NCBI GenBank assembly: GCA_905116865.2 | Contig: CAJHNH020001101.1 | Location: 435,001-499,000 of the forward strand | Direction: 5' to 3' | Origin: Candidula unifasciata | Lineage: Eukaryota; Mollusca; Gastropoda; Stylommatophora; Geomitridae | DNA length: 64,000 nucleotides | In this document: one piece after another, positions 40,927 to 55,900 of the stretch | Layout: each line of letters begins with the position of its first letter | Position numbering within the stretch: position 1 is the stretch's first letter | Program-made: the position numbers and the translations under genes | Notes under the pieces: generated by a model | What the model saw: only the letters and a program-made list of their open reading frames with translations | What the model was told of the DNA's origin: nothing | Databases searched by the model: none

Positions 40927-43900
40927 ACCCCCCCCCCCCCCCCCACAATTCCACAATCAAATTGCCCCCTTAACAATCAGACCCTCCCCCCAACAATCAA
41001 ATTGGCCCCCCCCCTCCCCACCCAAACAATTGTGAACGTGAACCCTAAGTTTGGGAAACATTGCCCTAGAGGGTCTGTTGGGCCGCTAATTGAGAACCAC
41101 TGATATATAGATATTGTCTTTCATACACCTTACCGTACCCCAAAATATGTACCAGAAAATTAGTTAATTGGGGGGGGGGGGTCAAGGGGGATAAGTGAGA
41201 AAGTAAAAGTGCCTAGCATAATGCTGACCACAACACCCTTTGATTGCTCATTGGTCTATAAAAAATATGGGTGGAGCAACCAGTGGGGGTGAAAAGGGTC
41301 CTATATTTTGTTCTTTACCTCAACCTTCTACTTCTTTACCCAGAACTTCTACATTTTTTTTTAACCCAACCAATCTTCTACTTTTTTAAAACCCAAACTT
41401 CTACGTCTGTTTTGTCCCTATCTTTCTCTGCCCTCTTTGTTTTATCTCTCATGTTTTCTCTCTCTCCTAATATAGATTTATCTAAAGATTTCCCATGGCT
41501 TGCCAGTTTGCACAGGCAGACAGGGGAGGTAAATCAGTCAATAAAATCCATGTTATTACACAAGATTTCCCATGTGATTTATTCAATTCTCTTGCCTGGG
41601 CCAGGAACGTGCTCATTCATAGAGGTGTTTTCGGGCAGCTCATGAATCTTGCATGACTTTGATCTTTCATTCATACTCTCTTAACACAAGCCATGTTCTA
41701 GCTGCTGTTTGTTTCACATCACTTGTTGGTCACCTTGACCTCAAGATCAATAACGGAGGTGGAATTTATAACGCAGTAAGCCCATGACGTGGGGCGGGGA
41801 AAATTGGGAACATGCAGGCAGACGATTCATTTGAAAGGCTAAAAATGTAATATTTTATGGGAATACAAATTGGTTTAGTCTTTGAACAAATATGGATGGA
41901 GAACAAACACAGCCCTTGATAAAAGGAAAGAACTATAATTTCTGGGATATAATGATTCATCATTGGCACCTTTTCATCTTTCCAGATGATAGTGTTATAT
42001 TGATCAATGAGGAGGCATGAGACTCAAAGCCCATGGCGATAGCGAGTGTGACTAGCAAGACCCCCCTGTGTCAAGAAAAGTCTTCCACGATGATAGCATG
42101 AGATTTCGAATGACTCTGCACTATTCCTTAATTTCTTTATCTTTCTTTATTTAACTTGATGTTTTGTGGGGTCTTCTTTAAAGTCTTCAGTTTTATTCTA
42201 AACTTTTCTATAACTGAAACATGATCACTGTAGCAGTCTGCTCCTGGTCTAGGCTGCAGTTAAAATGCCCCTGCATCTTTTTGAAATCAATATATAATCA
42301 GTCTGATTACAGACATTATCGCCAGGACTTTCAAGTCCACAATCGATGAGGGTGGTGTTTAAACCAGGTGTTCCCAATTATTTTTTTATATGATGCAGCC
42401 CAAGCTATTAACCTTTCTCCTCTCTCTTTCTTACAGTCTAGACCATAGCCACCAGTTACTCCACACACTTTTTCTCTTGCAGTTTTTCAATTAAATCGCC
42501 CATTACTATTGTTACTTCCCAATTATTACACTGATCAGAAGCCATGTACACAAATAATGTGATTATAGATATAAGGAAATATAGACACAAAACCTCAAAA
42601 ATCTGTTGGCTAAATTTTTCAGCATGCCTGTAGCCCGATACATGTGGCATCTCAAGGCAAACATGAGGTGGTGCAGCTATTGATAGATGCTGGCTGTGAC
42701 CTCACTGTTGTGGATTCTGTGAGTCTTCTTTGTTGTTGTCTTAGTCCTAGAGATTTAGTGATGTCAGATTCATGGTAGAGTCTCAGTCGGTTTTGTCAAT
42801 GTTTGTTCAAGTTTGTTAGTGTAGGAAACACAAAAACGTGTCTGTGAAACCTGGCACCTTCCTTGTTTTGGAAAACAGAATAGACTCACTGCCTCCCCAA
42901 CAAGCATGTCGTAGGAATTGAATAACTGGGGACATCCTTCAAAGTTGGAGTACATCTACCTGTGAGGCAAGTAACCACAAGTCTGCATACAAATAAGCCA
43001 GACCTGTAAAAGGGATGTGCACGCAGCACTCATGTTCTGGAACAAGACTCTAGTCTAGAGGTGGACGAACAACCAGAGCTTTCCGTTGGAGTTTACAGCC
43101 GGTGAACCTGGTGTTGTTTAAGCAGTGGAGGAGACTCAGCCATTTATGTTTGAGTGAGTTGACTGAATGTTGAAGATGCATTTATTCTTGATTTGATGCT
43201 GTTTAAGCAGTGGAGGAGAATCCACTATTTATGTTTGAGTGAGTTGACTGAATGTTGAAGATGCATTTATTCTTGATTTGATGCTGTTTAAGCAGTGGAG
43301 GAGAATCCACTATTTATGTTTGAGTGAGTTGAAAGAATGTCACACACACACACACACTGATGTTCTCTCTACCCCCTGTGCCTTTCCTCTCTTTCTAGCG
43401 AGGGAACTCCGCGGTTCACCATGCAGCCATGCAAGGCCACGCCGACATCATTCAAATGTTGTCTGATGCTGGAGCAGACATCAATACCCAGGACAAGGTA
43501 ACTCACATCTGCTGTTTTACTCCAGCTCTAACAGCTGTCGGTCGGCATGGGTTATCCATGTCCATCTCAGCTGTCGGTCGGCATGGGTTATCCATGTCTA
43601 TCTTAATTACATTAACATGGCAGGATGACAGCTGTTATTAGTTGGACTCGGTTTCTTGCTTTGGGAAAGTCTTGTAATTTATCTGCACTCATTACATTGC
43701 CATCCAGGCATACATTGCCATCCAGGCATACATTGCCATCCAGGCATACATTGCCATCCAGGCATACATTGACATCCAGGCAGGCATTGCCATACATAGC
43801 CATCTAGGCATACAATGCCATTCAGGCATACATTCCCATCCAGGCATACATAGCCATCCAGGCATACATTGCCATCCAGGCATACATTCCCATCCAGGCA

Positions 43901-46900
43901 TACATTCCCATCTAGGCATACATGAAAAGAGAGACATTGGAAGGGTCAGTGGAAAAAGGGGTAGAGGCAGACCAAGAGAGATGATGCTGGATGGGCTGAA
44001 ACGATGGCATGGGGGGATATCATCAAAAGAGCTGTTCCATGCAACCAAGGACCATGATCTGTTGAGATGCATGAGCGCCGACGCCAGTTGGCAGGGCAAA
44101 TGATGATGATGATACTTCAGTAAATTACAGCATGGGTGTAACTGGGAGTGCTTGTTGTTGGATAGTCCCTTAATGATTCTTTTGTAAAGATAATTACAGA
44201 AAGCTGATTATTCATTAAACATTATAAGCACATTCTCTGCTTCATTATAGGCCTGTTCTCCACAGGTCATTATAGGACTGTTCACTACCCATTACTATAA
44301 GCCCATTATCTACACATTATATTAGGCCCATTTTGTACATGTAATTGTATGGCTATTTTCTACAATTTATAAACCCATTCTCTACATATTTTATATGGCT
44401 GTTTTCTACACATTATAAACCCATTTTCTACATATCATTATAGCCCCTTTCTCTACATATTATTATATATGGCTATTTTCTACAATTTATAGACCCATTC
44501 TCTACATATTATTATATATGGCTAATTTCTACAATGTATAGCCCCATTCTCTACATATTATTATATATGGCTCATTCTCTGCTCATAGTTATATGGCCAT
44601 TCCCACATCATTATAAGACTATTCTCACATCAGTATAGAAGGTCCTTTGTTTACACTGCATTATTAAAGGTCCCTTCTCAGCTCAGAATTATATATGTCA
44701 CGTTAACTACACATGATTGTAGGAGATCAGCACAGTTTGTGGGGACTGTAAGTCATTAGACTCTAAATCCTCAGACTTGAGATCTCCCTCCCTTCCCTTC
44801 TAAAAAAAAACTGTCATTACTGCTTTATTGACCACTCTTGCGGTGTAAGCAGAAAAGTGTTTGAACCTGCAGATTTAGGTTCTCATGGCTTGTGCTGTCG
44901 CCACGCACTGTGCAGGAAACAACTTTATTTTTGCACCCAACAGAAAAAGAAAAAAAAACTTGCAGAGGATTTGAACCCATGTTTCCTTCTCTTTCCTTTA
45001 CCAGCCTAAAAAGTGGTAAATACACTTTCATTTTTTTTGGAGGGTTATGTTTTTTACTTACAGAACGGCTGGACACCCTTGCATTGTGCTGCCTATTATG
45101 CTCACTCGACAGCGGTGGAGGTGCTGTTGAGAAACAAGTGTGATGTCACCATCCTGAACAAGGTAAGGTTTAGAGCAGCGGCGACTCGCTCCACTCTTCC
45201 ACTAACAGATAACAGTTTTAGTCAGAAATTTGTTGCTGACCTTATGTGTGCTTGTGCAGTCATGCATATGTATGTGTGTATGTTCAGATATATGTGTGTA
45301 TGTATATGAGGAAAAGCCCATCTTTTGAAGTTTCTGCTGTCTCCCCAAGCAGTGAGTCTGTGCTTTCTTCTTTGTATTCATCAGCCATAAAGTCAGGCGG
45401 GAAGTTTCTAATTGTTCGTACACTTGTAGACTTTGACCATGTTCTGGATCTTCAGTTTGCATGTACATTGGTTTCACAGATTTAGCTTATTTGTATGCAG
45501 TCTGTTGGTTCCTCACCTCTCAGGCAGATGCATCCATACCTTGAAGGAAACGCCTCTAGTTAGTCAGCTTTTACAACATGTTGGGTGTTGTGGGTTTATT
45601 TTTGCTTCCCCCCATAAAATGGTGACATGAAAACCATACTGGGAGGTCTGTATCTGAATGCCTACAGCGTGTTTTTTTTCAGGTGACCACGGATGCATGC
45701 TTGCTTCTAAACATTTGCTTTGCTTATTTCAGGCACACCTGTTAAGATACATTTCCTGTGTTTTTTTTGCAAAGCCATTGGGACAAGTATCATATGACCA
45801 CACAATTCATACTTTAAATGTATGTGTATCTAATTGCTCAACATCCGTGTAGTGTGTACTGCTAAATGAATGAAACTTGCATACCATGAAAAATATAACT
45901 GCTTTGTTAAACATGGTCAGTGGGAAGAGCCGAGTTTAAATCTATATGCTCAATTTGTGTCCCTTTGAAAGTAAGATCCATTGTTTTGCTTTGCTTTTGA
46001 CATGCATTATGTGTTATCATCTGTTTACTGGGTATTTATTCCATGTGATAACAGCCTAGCATACAGAGAGCTAGGAAAGTATGTGATATTTTCAATGAAA
46101 GTTTAATGTTTCCTGCTGTAGAAAGAGTGGGACAGACCACCTCCTCTTTTATACTCAAAATCTCCAGTTTGCATTCTCGGGCCCCGTTTGAAAGGTATGG
46201 AGGATAGACCCCCACTGTTTCCTAACACGCATGCTGTAAAAGACAGATAATTTGTTTGTTTGCTGAATTTGAATGTGTCGGAGCAAAAAGTTTAAGATAT
46301 TACAGCAAAGCTGTAAACCACAACACTGTCACCCTTTTAATGCAGAAGAAGAAAATGAGTACCCAAAATTATTTAATCTAACTGGACGATGAATGGTCTG
46401 CATCTCATTTGATGGACAACAGCAACAGCATACAAGGTCCGACAATTAAGTAATGTGACTGATTTTATTACGGCCAAGTCAAATGTGCCATCTATGAAGC
46501 AAAGCATTGAATCCAAAGAGGCAACCTTCATCTATGATCTGGCAACTTTGCATCGCCGCCTGATAAGCAGAGACAAACAAGCCTGCCATTTTTTTTGACC
46601 TAGTTAGATGTGCATCGTTATGAAGTCAGCATGGAGCAAAAAGCTATAATTAAATTCTGTTTAAAACTCAGTAAAAGCGCCATTGCAACAGTTCAAATGA
46701 TGCCACAAGTTTATGGGGATAATTGTTTATCTACTGCATAGATTTTCAGGTAGTATTCACGATTCAAAAGTGGTGTAGAAATAGTTACTAATGCAATTAG
46801 ACCTGGTCGCCCAATTTTAGTTTGTAATGATAAACTCATTGCAAATGTCACAGAACAGATACAAGAAGATCGTTGTTTTACTGTCAAGAGGATGGCAGAT

Positions 46901-49900
46901 GAATCTTGTGTTAATAGAGACCCTTCATAAAGTTTTAGTGCAAGATTTTGGCCAGAAAAAAAAAATGCTTGCAGGTTTGTACTGCTTTCGTTGTCTGATG
47001 ACCAAAAAATCAACGGGTTGAGTACCCACGAGACACCATCAAAACAGGGATTTTTGGCCCCAAAACAAGTGTTTGTCCTCAACCATTCACGCTGTTCCCC
47101 AGATTTGTCTCCATGTGATTATTTTCTATTCCCAAAATTAAAGTTACCATTGAAAGGACCCTTTTTTTGACGAAATTGATGGCATCCAAAGGGTCGTAAC
47201 ATCGACTTTAAGGGCCATAGCAACAAAAGAACTACAGAGGTTGTTCCAGTGTTTGTTAGATCGTACTACTCACTGTATCAATGCACAAGGGGCTTACTTT
47301 GAATAAAATACATGTTGTATCTTCTATTGTTGATTTTTAAAAATTTTTTATGGAATTAAATCATTACTTAATTGTCGGACCTTGTAGAGTTACCATATGC
47401 TACCTTTTCCTACTGAAAATAAACCAGGTTTGTATAATAATTTTTGCTTAAAACAGTGCCCTTGTGTTGCTTATGTTTGGGGATGTCCTGTTTTCTTTTC
47501 AGATACAAAAATCTACATTTATTAATGTACAGAATTCTACATTTATTCAAACACAGTCATGTCATGTTCTTTTGGAACATTGTCAATAACATTCCAAATA
47601 ACAAATTCTGGCCTGAATATCTTGTGACTTATTTCCTGTAGAACTATTAAAAATTTTGATTTTAATAAGACTAATCTTAGAATAGGGCTTTAAAGCACCC
47701 TGAAAAATTGTGCTAGGGCTTCTTTTTTTTTAGAAGGTCTAATTTTCATGGAAACACAGTTTTTACTTATTCTGTTTGGGTGTCTCTGTGATGGAGTGGT
47801 CAAACCATTTGCCTCGCACCCTGAAGGTCGTGAATTTGTTTATGAGATGCATCATTCAGTTAATAGCTGCAGTTTTTACAGATATCTAGGGGGGTCGGTG
47901 TTTGAGCCGCAGAGTTTGTTCGTTATGTGATGCTCTTGACAGATGGCTAGCAGGAGCTATGTTGGATAAAACCTCGTGCAGTGTTGTTGTCCCTCTTGAC
48001 TTAACTATGCCTGGTAATATCTTAGAAGTAGACAGTGGATGTTTTTGTATGTGAACTTGCTATGAGAAGGAATAGATTGAACATTTGGTAATAACTGTCC
48101 AGATTGATGGAAAGAGAGCAAGAAGAAGGCAAAGGGGTAACTACCTGGAGGGCTTGGTCATATGGATGGGGTGAAGACGAGATCATTGATGTGAAACATG
48201 ACAGCCTACGCCAGGGTTATTCAACTGGCGGCCTGTTTGCCAGATCTGGCTCAGGAAGGCCTAACAAGTGGCCTGCAGATCAGTGTTTTGTAATAATAAG
48301 CTTTCTATACTTGGGCTCTGGCTTCCTGCCCGTGATGATCCCCATTTTCTGAATTTTGGCCCCTCGTGTAAAATTCTGAATATCCCTGACCTACGCTTAC
48401 CGGCACGGCACATGATGACTATGGTAGTAATGACATCCTTTGTAATAGCAGTACCGTGTTTAGTTTATTTCACATTTTCCTTGTCCTCTCATTGTGAATT
48501 CATTTTTAGGATGGAAGGTCGGCTTTGATCGAGACTGCCAGATCTAAAAATTATGAAGACGAGAAGATACTCGGAGAGATCGCCAGAAAGTTGATCAACG
48601 CTGGGTGCGACGTTAACTTGAAGTGTGCCGATTTGGGAGAGGTATATTAATTTGTGTATGTGCATGTGTGTGTGCGCACGCACGTACACTGACAATATAA
48701 CTTCAGGTGAAAGGTTGGATTAAATGACTTTCATAAATGATAGAGCATTAAAAGCTGGTTGCATGTCTTCTTTGGGATGTTGTGAACATCTTCGTCTTTG
48801 CATTCACAACCAGTAAACCCTGGTGCAAAGTCCTAGTTGTTCTTCCCTTCTGGACTTTGGCCTTATTCCAGGACTTGAGTTTTGCATGCACATCCATTTT
48901 GATAGATCCTCTTATTTATGTCAGGGATGTTGGTTCCTTGCCACTTGGGCAGATGCACTCAGACTTCAAATGAAACTCAGAATGTCAGCTTACAACTCAC
49001 AGGTTGTAAAAAATCCAGGAAAGGAAAGGACAGGATTGAAAACCTTGAAGTATGAATGCCATGATAAGAAATTAACAATGTCCTGCAGTTGCCTATAAAC
49101 TGTAAATGTCCTGTAAACTGCTCTGTAAATTACCCCGTAATTGCCATGTAAACTGTAAGGTTTTGAGGTTTGAACAGCGGATCAATATCATGGCACACGG
49201 GTAGTTACCCATAAGTGCTCCGTTCTTCTTCTAACTCAAGTCCGAAGAAGCTCAGCACAGTGCACAGGCGAGGATCCTGAAATACTTTGGGTAGATTTTT
49301 AACTCCAAAATTTTGTCCGGGCAGCTCCGTTCCGGCTACTCATTTCGATTTTCAACTGCCAAAGGATTTTTTTTACGTGCGCAACAATGCACACGAACGT
49401 CAAATCTCACTACCTGGAGACTAGGGGGAATTACTAGAAGTCCAAGTCCATGTGAACAAATCCCAGCCCTTACCGGAGATTGAACCCAGAACTGCTAGCA
49501 CATGAAGCGGACACCATGCCTCGAGACCACGCAGCACCCCATGCAAACTGTAAATGCTCTGTAAACTGGAGATTTAAAATATCCCCCAAACGGGTGCACT
49601 CGAATTGTCATAGTTTTTGGATACACACTGACATAACTGTACATATTTGGTGGACATACACATATCCAGTCATTTGATGGACAGTGAATGAACTATTGAT
49701 GGATTATCTATTGTTCACATTAAGAAAGATGAATTGGAATGACAGTCGAGCATGGAAGATAGTCATTTACAACTGCATAGACATGGAATATATACATACA
49801 AATATTCAGGGATCATATGGTTCCGTTGGTTTATTGTGAAGTGTGAGCACATAGTTTAACAACAGTCAAACTGTTTGACAATCATAGGTTGAGACTTTTC

Positions 49901-52900
49901 TACAATGCATGGCTACATTTTTAAAATGGCAGTTAAAATGGAATTGTTGAACTGTTTTAAATACAAATAAAATAGCTCTGTGGCTGTCGATGTGAACGCT
50001 TCAGCAATGTCGGGTTCGATCCCAGCTGCGGGCCATGCGCCTTGCATTGGTTTCGACAGCGATATCAAGAAAGCCAACTGTCCAGAAAGCAATTATAAAA
50101 CAACTGGACATAAATTTGCCTAGAAAAACCACACAACAGCCAGGGGTTGTTGGGGTTGGTTCTGCAATGACCTATAAAGGATACGCAACAACCTATTTAC
50201 AGTTGATAGATATGGAATATATACATACAAAAATAAGAGGATCAGATGGTCCCACAGTCAAACTGTTTGACAGTCATAGGATGGGACTTTGCGTTGCTAC
50301 ATTTTTAAAAATGACAATTAAAATGGAAATACTGAATTATTTTAAATACAAGTTAAAAAGTAAACACTGAACTATTTTAAATACAAGTACAATGGACATT
50401 CAAAGATATTTTAAATATTAGTAAAATGGAAATACTGAACTACTTTGAATACAAGTAAAGTGGAAATATTGAACTATTTTTAATGGCAAGTGAGATGAAT
50501 TTGCTGAAGTATTTTAAAGGCAAGTAGATTGGAAATACTGAATTTGCTTATACTTCTGTTACAGGCAAACTTCACAGGCCTGATGTTTGCGGCGTATCAC
50601 AATCATGTGGATGTTGCCACAGCATTTATTGAGGGCAGCTGTGACCTGGACTGTGCTAGTTGTTACGTGAGTAATGTTTTAAAATATATTATTGTTCACA
50701 TTCTGTAGGCTGTGAGCTCAAAGTAAACTCGTTACTATCATGTCTCAGAGACTGAAACACTTTTGTTATATTGAACCCAAGGTGTAGGTTCCTGGGCCCT
50801 ATTATAGGGAAAACAAGAATAGATCCACAGCCTACCCAAAAGCATGTCGTAAGAGTCGACTAACTGGGAGCTTCCTTCGAAGTCGAAGTGCAGCCGCCTG
50901 AGAGTCAAGGAACCAACAGTCTGCACACAAATGTGTCAGATCTGTCAAACAGATGCACACGCAACACTTAGGTTCTGGAACAGGTCTGCTGTCCAGAAGT
51001 GGGCGATTAACCAGACCTTTCCACCAGAGTTTAGAGCTGGTGAGCGCAAAGAAAAAAGAAGAAGTTATATTGAAACATCAAGTGGTTTAGGGCAGTCTTT
51101 CCTGTTTGTTGGTTCGTTGACCCACAGGGGTCAGAGACAAGTTTAGAGCATCTATGATATATTTGAAAAAAAATATATGTTAAAATGTAATCAACCGTAT
51201 GACCCAAGACTGACCCTTAACATTCAGAATAGATTGTTATGTGATTTGGCTTGCATTTATGTGTGTTTGTGTTTTGTGCAATTTTCAGACCAAATGGACA
51301 GCCCTGCACTGGGCAGCAGACTGTGGCAATGCTGAGATGGTCTACCTGCTGCTTGATGCTGGAGCTGACCCTACTAGAACCGGAATGGTGAGTAAAACTC
51401 CTTCAAGTTACGAGTACTGCAAACAAATAAGCAAGTAAAACGGATGTACACGCAAAACTCAGGTCAAGGTAAAAGCCAAAAGTCCATTTTTGACGAACAA
51501 CCGTGACTTACCGCCGGAATTCACAGCCGGTGAACAAGAAGAAGAAGAAGTTATATGGTCCTAGCGGTGGTGGCGTATAACATTAAAAATATATTTGTTC
51601 AATGAACTTTTCTAGGCTACAGCACCATGCATTCTCTGCAGGACCAGCTCAGAACAACTCTTGGTCAAACATTCTTTACCTCTGTCCCAGTGTTACATGC
51701 CAGACCACCCTATCCCATCCCTTTATGTTCAAGAACCAGTGTCTTCATACACCAGATCCAGCTGCATTTATCAGTTTACACATAAGCGCTTGTTAACTGA
51801 ATTGGTCGAATGGGGAGACAGCTTGGAAACAGAGCAGCAGAACATAATCCAAAAATGGCTGCACAGACATTTGGGTGGAGATTCTATGTTAAGATCCGCA
51901 AAGAGGAGAGAACCTGATTCTTTCATAAGATATCATCTGCTTCACTGTGGGCACGTAGTTGGTAAGAGGTGTGCCTTCGGAGTTATTTACAATAAGCTGT
52001 GTAGGCATTTATTGAAACTAGCAGTAGCCATAAGAATATAAGTGACACTTATTCTTTGTGCAAACAAAAAGAGCATGTGGTAAATTTAAAATTATCATGG
52101 TAAGGCTAATCTTGAATTTCAGTGGAGTGGTGTGCAGTAAAGCTGACGGTGATGTATGTGTATTTCAGTGGAAAAAAAAAAGATTCAGTTTTGTTTGCTT
52201 TATTGTGTGTTGATTTGATGTTACACTGAAGTAACGCACCTGACAAGATACAGCAAAATATTCCAGGCAAACTGTACAATGAATTGTTTGTGTCCACATT
52301 ATGAAAATGAGTGATTATATTTGATCATTTGTTGTCTTGTTTACAGAGAGGGGAAATGGCTTCAGACAGAGCCAAGAATGAGGATTTAAAGGAAATGCTT
52401 GAGAGTGCTGTTAAAAATTGGAGTGAAATGGAGAAGGTAGAAAATGTCTCACTGTCGTCCGCTCACTCATTCAATGCTCAGGCTTCTTTGGACACCGCAA
52501 GGGCTCTGGAGGTACTGTGATATCAATTTTCTTCATGGTTTTGTTGAATGTATCGCATTTAATTATTTCACTAACAAGACGTGTGTGGCATATCTGCTTC
52601 TTCTTTCTTTGGCATCTCACTGATACCAGGTTGTACCCCAGTGTCGTGGTTTTCTGTGATGGATTTGTTCATCTTTTTGTAAGATTCACCTAAACCAGTG
52701 GTTCTCAACCTTCCTAATGAGGCGACCATTTAATACAGTTCTTCATGCGGTGGCGACCCCCAAACATACAATTTTTTTTGGTTGCTCCTTCATAACTTCA
52801 GTGAATATGTGTTTTCCTATGTGTTTTTCCTAGGCGACCCTGTGAAAGGGTCGTTCGACCCAAAAAGGGTCGTGACCCATAGGCATATGTGCCTTTCAGG

Positions 52901-55900
52901 TTGAGACATATGCCATAGGTTGAGAACTGCTGACCTAAGCCATTTATCCACATCTGTTGTTGTCTTCCTCTCGCCTTTCTCCCAGATGTTTTACTGTAAA
53001 AAAGTCAGGCTGCATTCTAACTAGATGGCTGAATCATTTCATTCTTTGTCTGTCAATATAATCCAAACATGGTCCTATCTAGCTGCATTTTCACTAGATG
53101 GCTGAATCATTTCATTCTTTGTCTGTCAATATAATCCAAACATGGTCTTATCTGGCTGCATTCTCACTAGATGGCTGAATTATTTCATTCTTTGCCTGTC
53201 AATATAATCCAAACATGGTCTTATTCCAACTTTATCTCGAATGCTGGTATTCATACCCCTGTCTCATCTAGTGTTGTTAGTGATCTTTACGAAGACTGCG
53301 CATTTCACATGCAGTTATTTTTTGTTTTAGTGCCCTATTCATTGTCCATATTTGACACTGATAACATAAAGTAGGGATAAAGATACTATTAATCTTTTGC
53401 TTTTTTTTTGCTGGAAGGGAGACATTTGGGGTGTCTAAGCAGTGGGCAACTGGTAGGTGACAGCATTTGCTTTCTGTACTCTGACTTCTATCTCTCTGTC
53501 GAGTCTGCCATCCTCCGTAAGTATGCTTCCTAGATATTTGAATTCTTGTACTTGTTTGACTGTGGTAATGTTAACATGGATGTTCATGGTATTATATTTC
53601 ATGCCTATCTTCATTACCTCAGTTTTCATGGTGTTTATTCTCATATCATACTGTGTGCAGGTTTGATGTAAGCAGTCAGTATGGTGTTCTAAATTCTGTT
53701 CTTGATAGTGTATTAGAATTGTTTGTCTGCAAAAAAGAAGTTCATTGTGATATATGATTTTTGCTTTCTTTTGAAACTCCACCCTTGTGAAATGTGCTTT
53801 TTAATATTTTACATTTCATCTGATCATTTTACTGAAATCTGACTCCTTCTGTAATTATTTCTACTGTACATTTGGCTGCTTTTAGAGTGATGAGTTCATG
53901 ATTTTTCACAGTGGTTAATTTCTCAGGTAGGCATTTGAATGAGACAGCTTTCTGGTACTACAAGAGTTAAGTTCCCTGTAGGTTCCATTGCTATATTTTG
54001 GGAAAAACAGACTCACTGCTCCTTAATAGTCAGGTTGGAAAAGGCACCTAATAGGAAGTTTTCTGAAATCAGATGACTTTGGCTGAAAGGCACATATACC
54101 TTAGCTTTAAAGCAAAACACGTAAGCTATTTTTCTAAGGATGAATGCAGAAGAAGAAGAAGACTGAAGAACTTTTAAGCAAATTGAAGACATAATACTAG
54201 CCATATTTTATGGGATAGTCGGCACTCCTTGGATGATGATGTCACTATCTTGCTGACAACATTTTTCTGGTGCCTTTTTTTAGGCTCAGTTGACTTTGGC
54301 ACCCAGGTCAGCTTTAGAAATCTTGTCTCAACAGGGTTCTTATCTTCTCTTTCTTTCTTCTCCTCGTTCCCTGGCTGTAACCTTCAGTAGAAAGTCTTGT
54401 TTGTTCATTCACTTCTGTCCTGTTCCAGAACTTGAGTTTTGCCTGCACATTTGTTTTACAGATCTGGCTTATTGTATACAGACTATTGGTTCCTCACCTC
54501 TCATGCAGATGCACTCTAACTATGAAGGTAGCAGTGCTGATTATTCGTTTTCTTGACATGCCAAATGTACGGCAGAAATAATTACAGAGGATGTCAGAGG
54601 GCAGTCGATCATAAGGGGGCCCAGGAACCCACACTGGAAATAGGGGTTTACCTTTAAACACCAGGCTGGCAGCTGAGCACATTTGATCCCTGCCCTGCCA
54701 TAACTCCCTTGGGGTTTCTTTAGCGAAAGGTAAAATATTCAGAGTTAAATGTACAAGGTCCGACAATTAAGTAATGAGACTAATTCCATAAAAATTAAAA
54801 TAATCAACAGTTAAAGATATAACCTGTATTTTTTTCAAAGTGAGCTCCTTGTGAACTGATACAGCAAGTGGCACGATCTAACAAACTCTGGAACGAGCTC
54901 TGTAGTTCTTCTATTGTTATATCCCTTGAAGTCGATGTTACGGCCCTTTGGATGTCACCAATATCGTTAAAGAAGCGTCCTTTCAGTTGTAACTTTAATT
55001 TAATTACCAGGAGACAAATCTGGTGCATAGGGTGTAAATCTGAGAACACACACTTGTTTTTGGGCCAAAAATTCTTGTTTTAATGATGTCTCTTGGATAC
55101 TTGACCCGCTGATGTTTTTGGTCATCAGACAACAAACGTGGTACAAACCAGCAAGCAACTTTCTTCTTGCAAAAATCTTGCACTAAAATCTTATGAATGG
55201 TCTCTCTATTAATGCTAGATTCATCTACCATCATCTTCACAGTAAAACAATTATCTTCTTGCATCCGTTCTCTGACTTTTGCAGTGAATTCATCATTACG
55301 AACATAAATTTGGCGCCCAGGTCTAGGTGCATTAGTAATCATTTCCACACCACTTTTGAATCAGGAATTTCACCTGAAAATTTATGCACGAGATAAACAA
55401 TTATCCCCATAAACTTGTTGCATTAATTCAATTTTTTCAATCGCTGTTTTTCTAAGTTTAAAAAAAAATATAATGTTAGCTTTTAGCTCCATGCTAATTT
55501 TGTAACAATGCACCTTTGACTAGGCTAACAAAAGGGCGGCTTTTTTGTTGTCTGCTTGTCGAGCGGCTATGAAAAGTTGCCAGATCATAAATGAATGTTG
55601 TGGCTTTAGATTCCATGCTTTGCTTCAAAGATGGCATTTTTGTCTTGGCCATAATAAAATCAGTCTCACTACTTAATTGTTGGACCTTGTATACCAAATT
55701 ATGAACCAAACCCTGTAAAAATAAAGGTTGTTGTACATCTGTCTGTCCATCTTCCATTTTTTTTAGTAGGTGGCTGGTCATTTTACCCCTCCATGGTTGC
55801 TGCCCATATGATTAGTTAACACCTCATGGATGGAAATCCAACAAGAGCAACTCCCTCCCAGAAAAAAACCTGTATATCCAAATAACACAGTTATACTTGC

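Noticed and set aside
40351..41102. An outer hAT element enclosing the C-rich hAT-like MITE
   Set aside because: The termini are suggestive but the flanking 8-mers do not match, so it is kept only as a low-confidence note.
43612..44099. Repeat proteins of the MAMYAWM and GNVCLD type
   Set aside because: They are frames of the 18-bp minisatellite in ankyrin intron 3.
49975..50045. A tRNA gene with a perfect B box
   Set aside because: I could not form an acceptor stem or an anticodon arm by eye.
51661..52041. A 126-codon frame in ankyrin intron 7
   Set aside because: It has no recognisable motif, no supporting splice sites and lies inside an intron. A TE remnant cannot be excluded.
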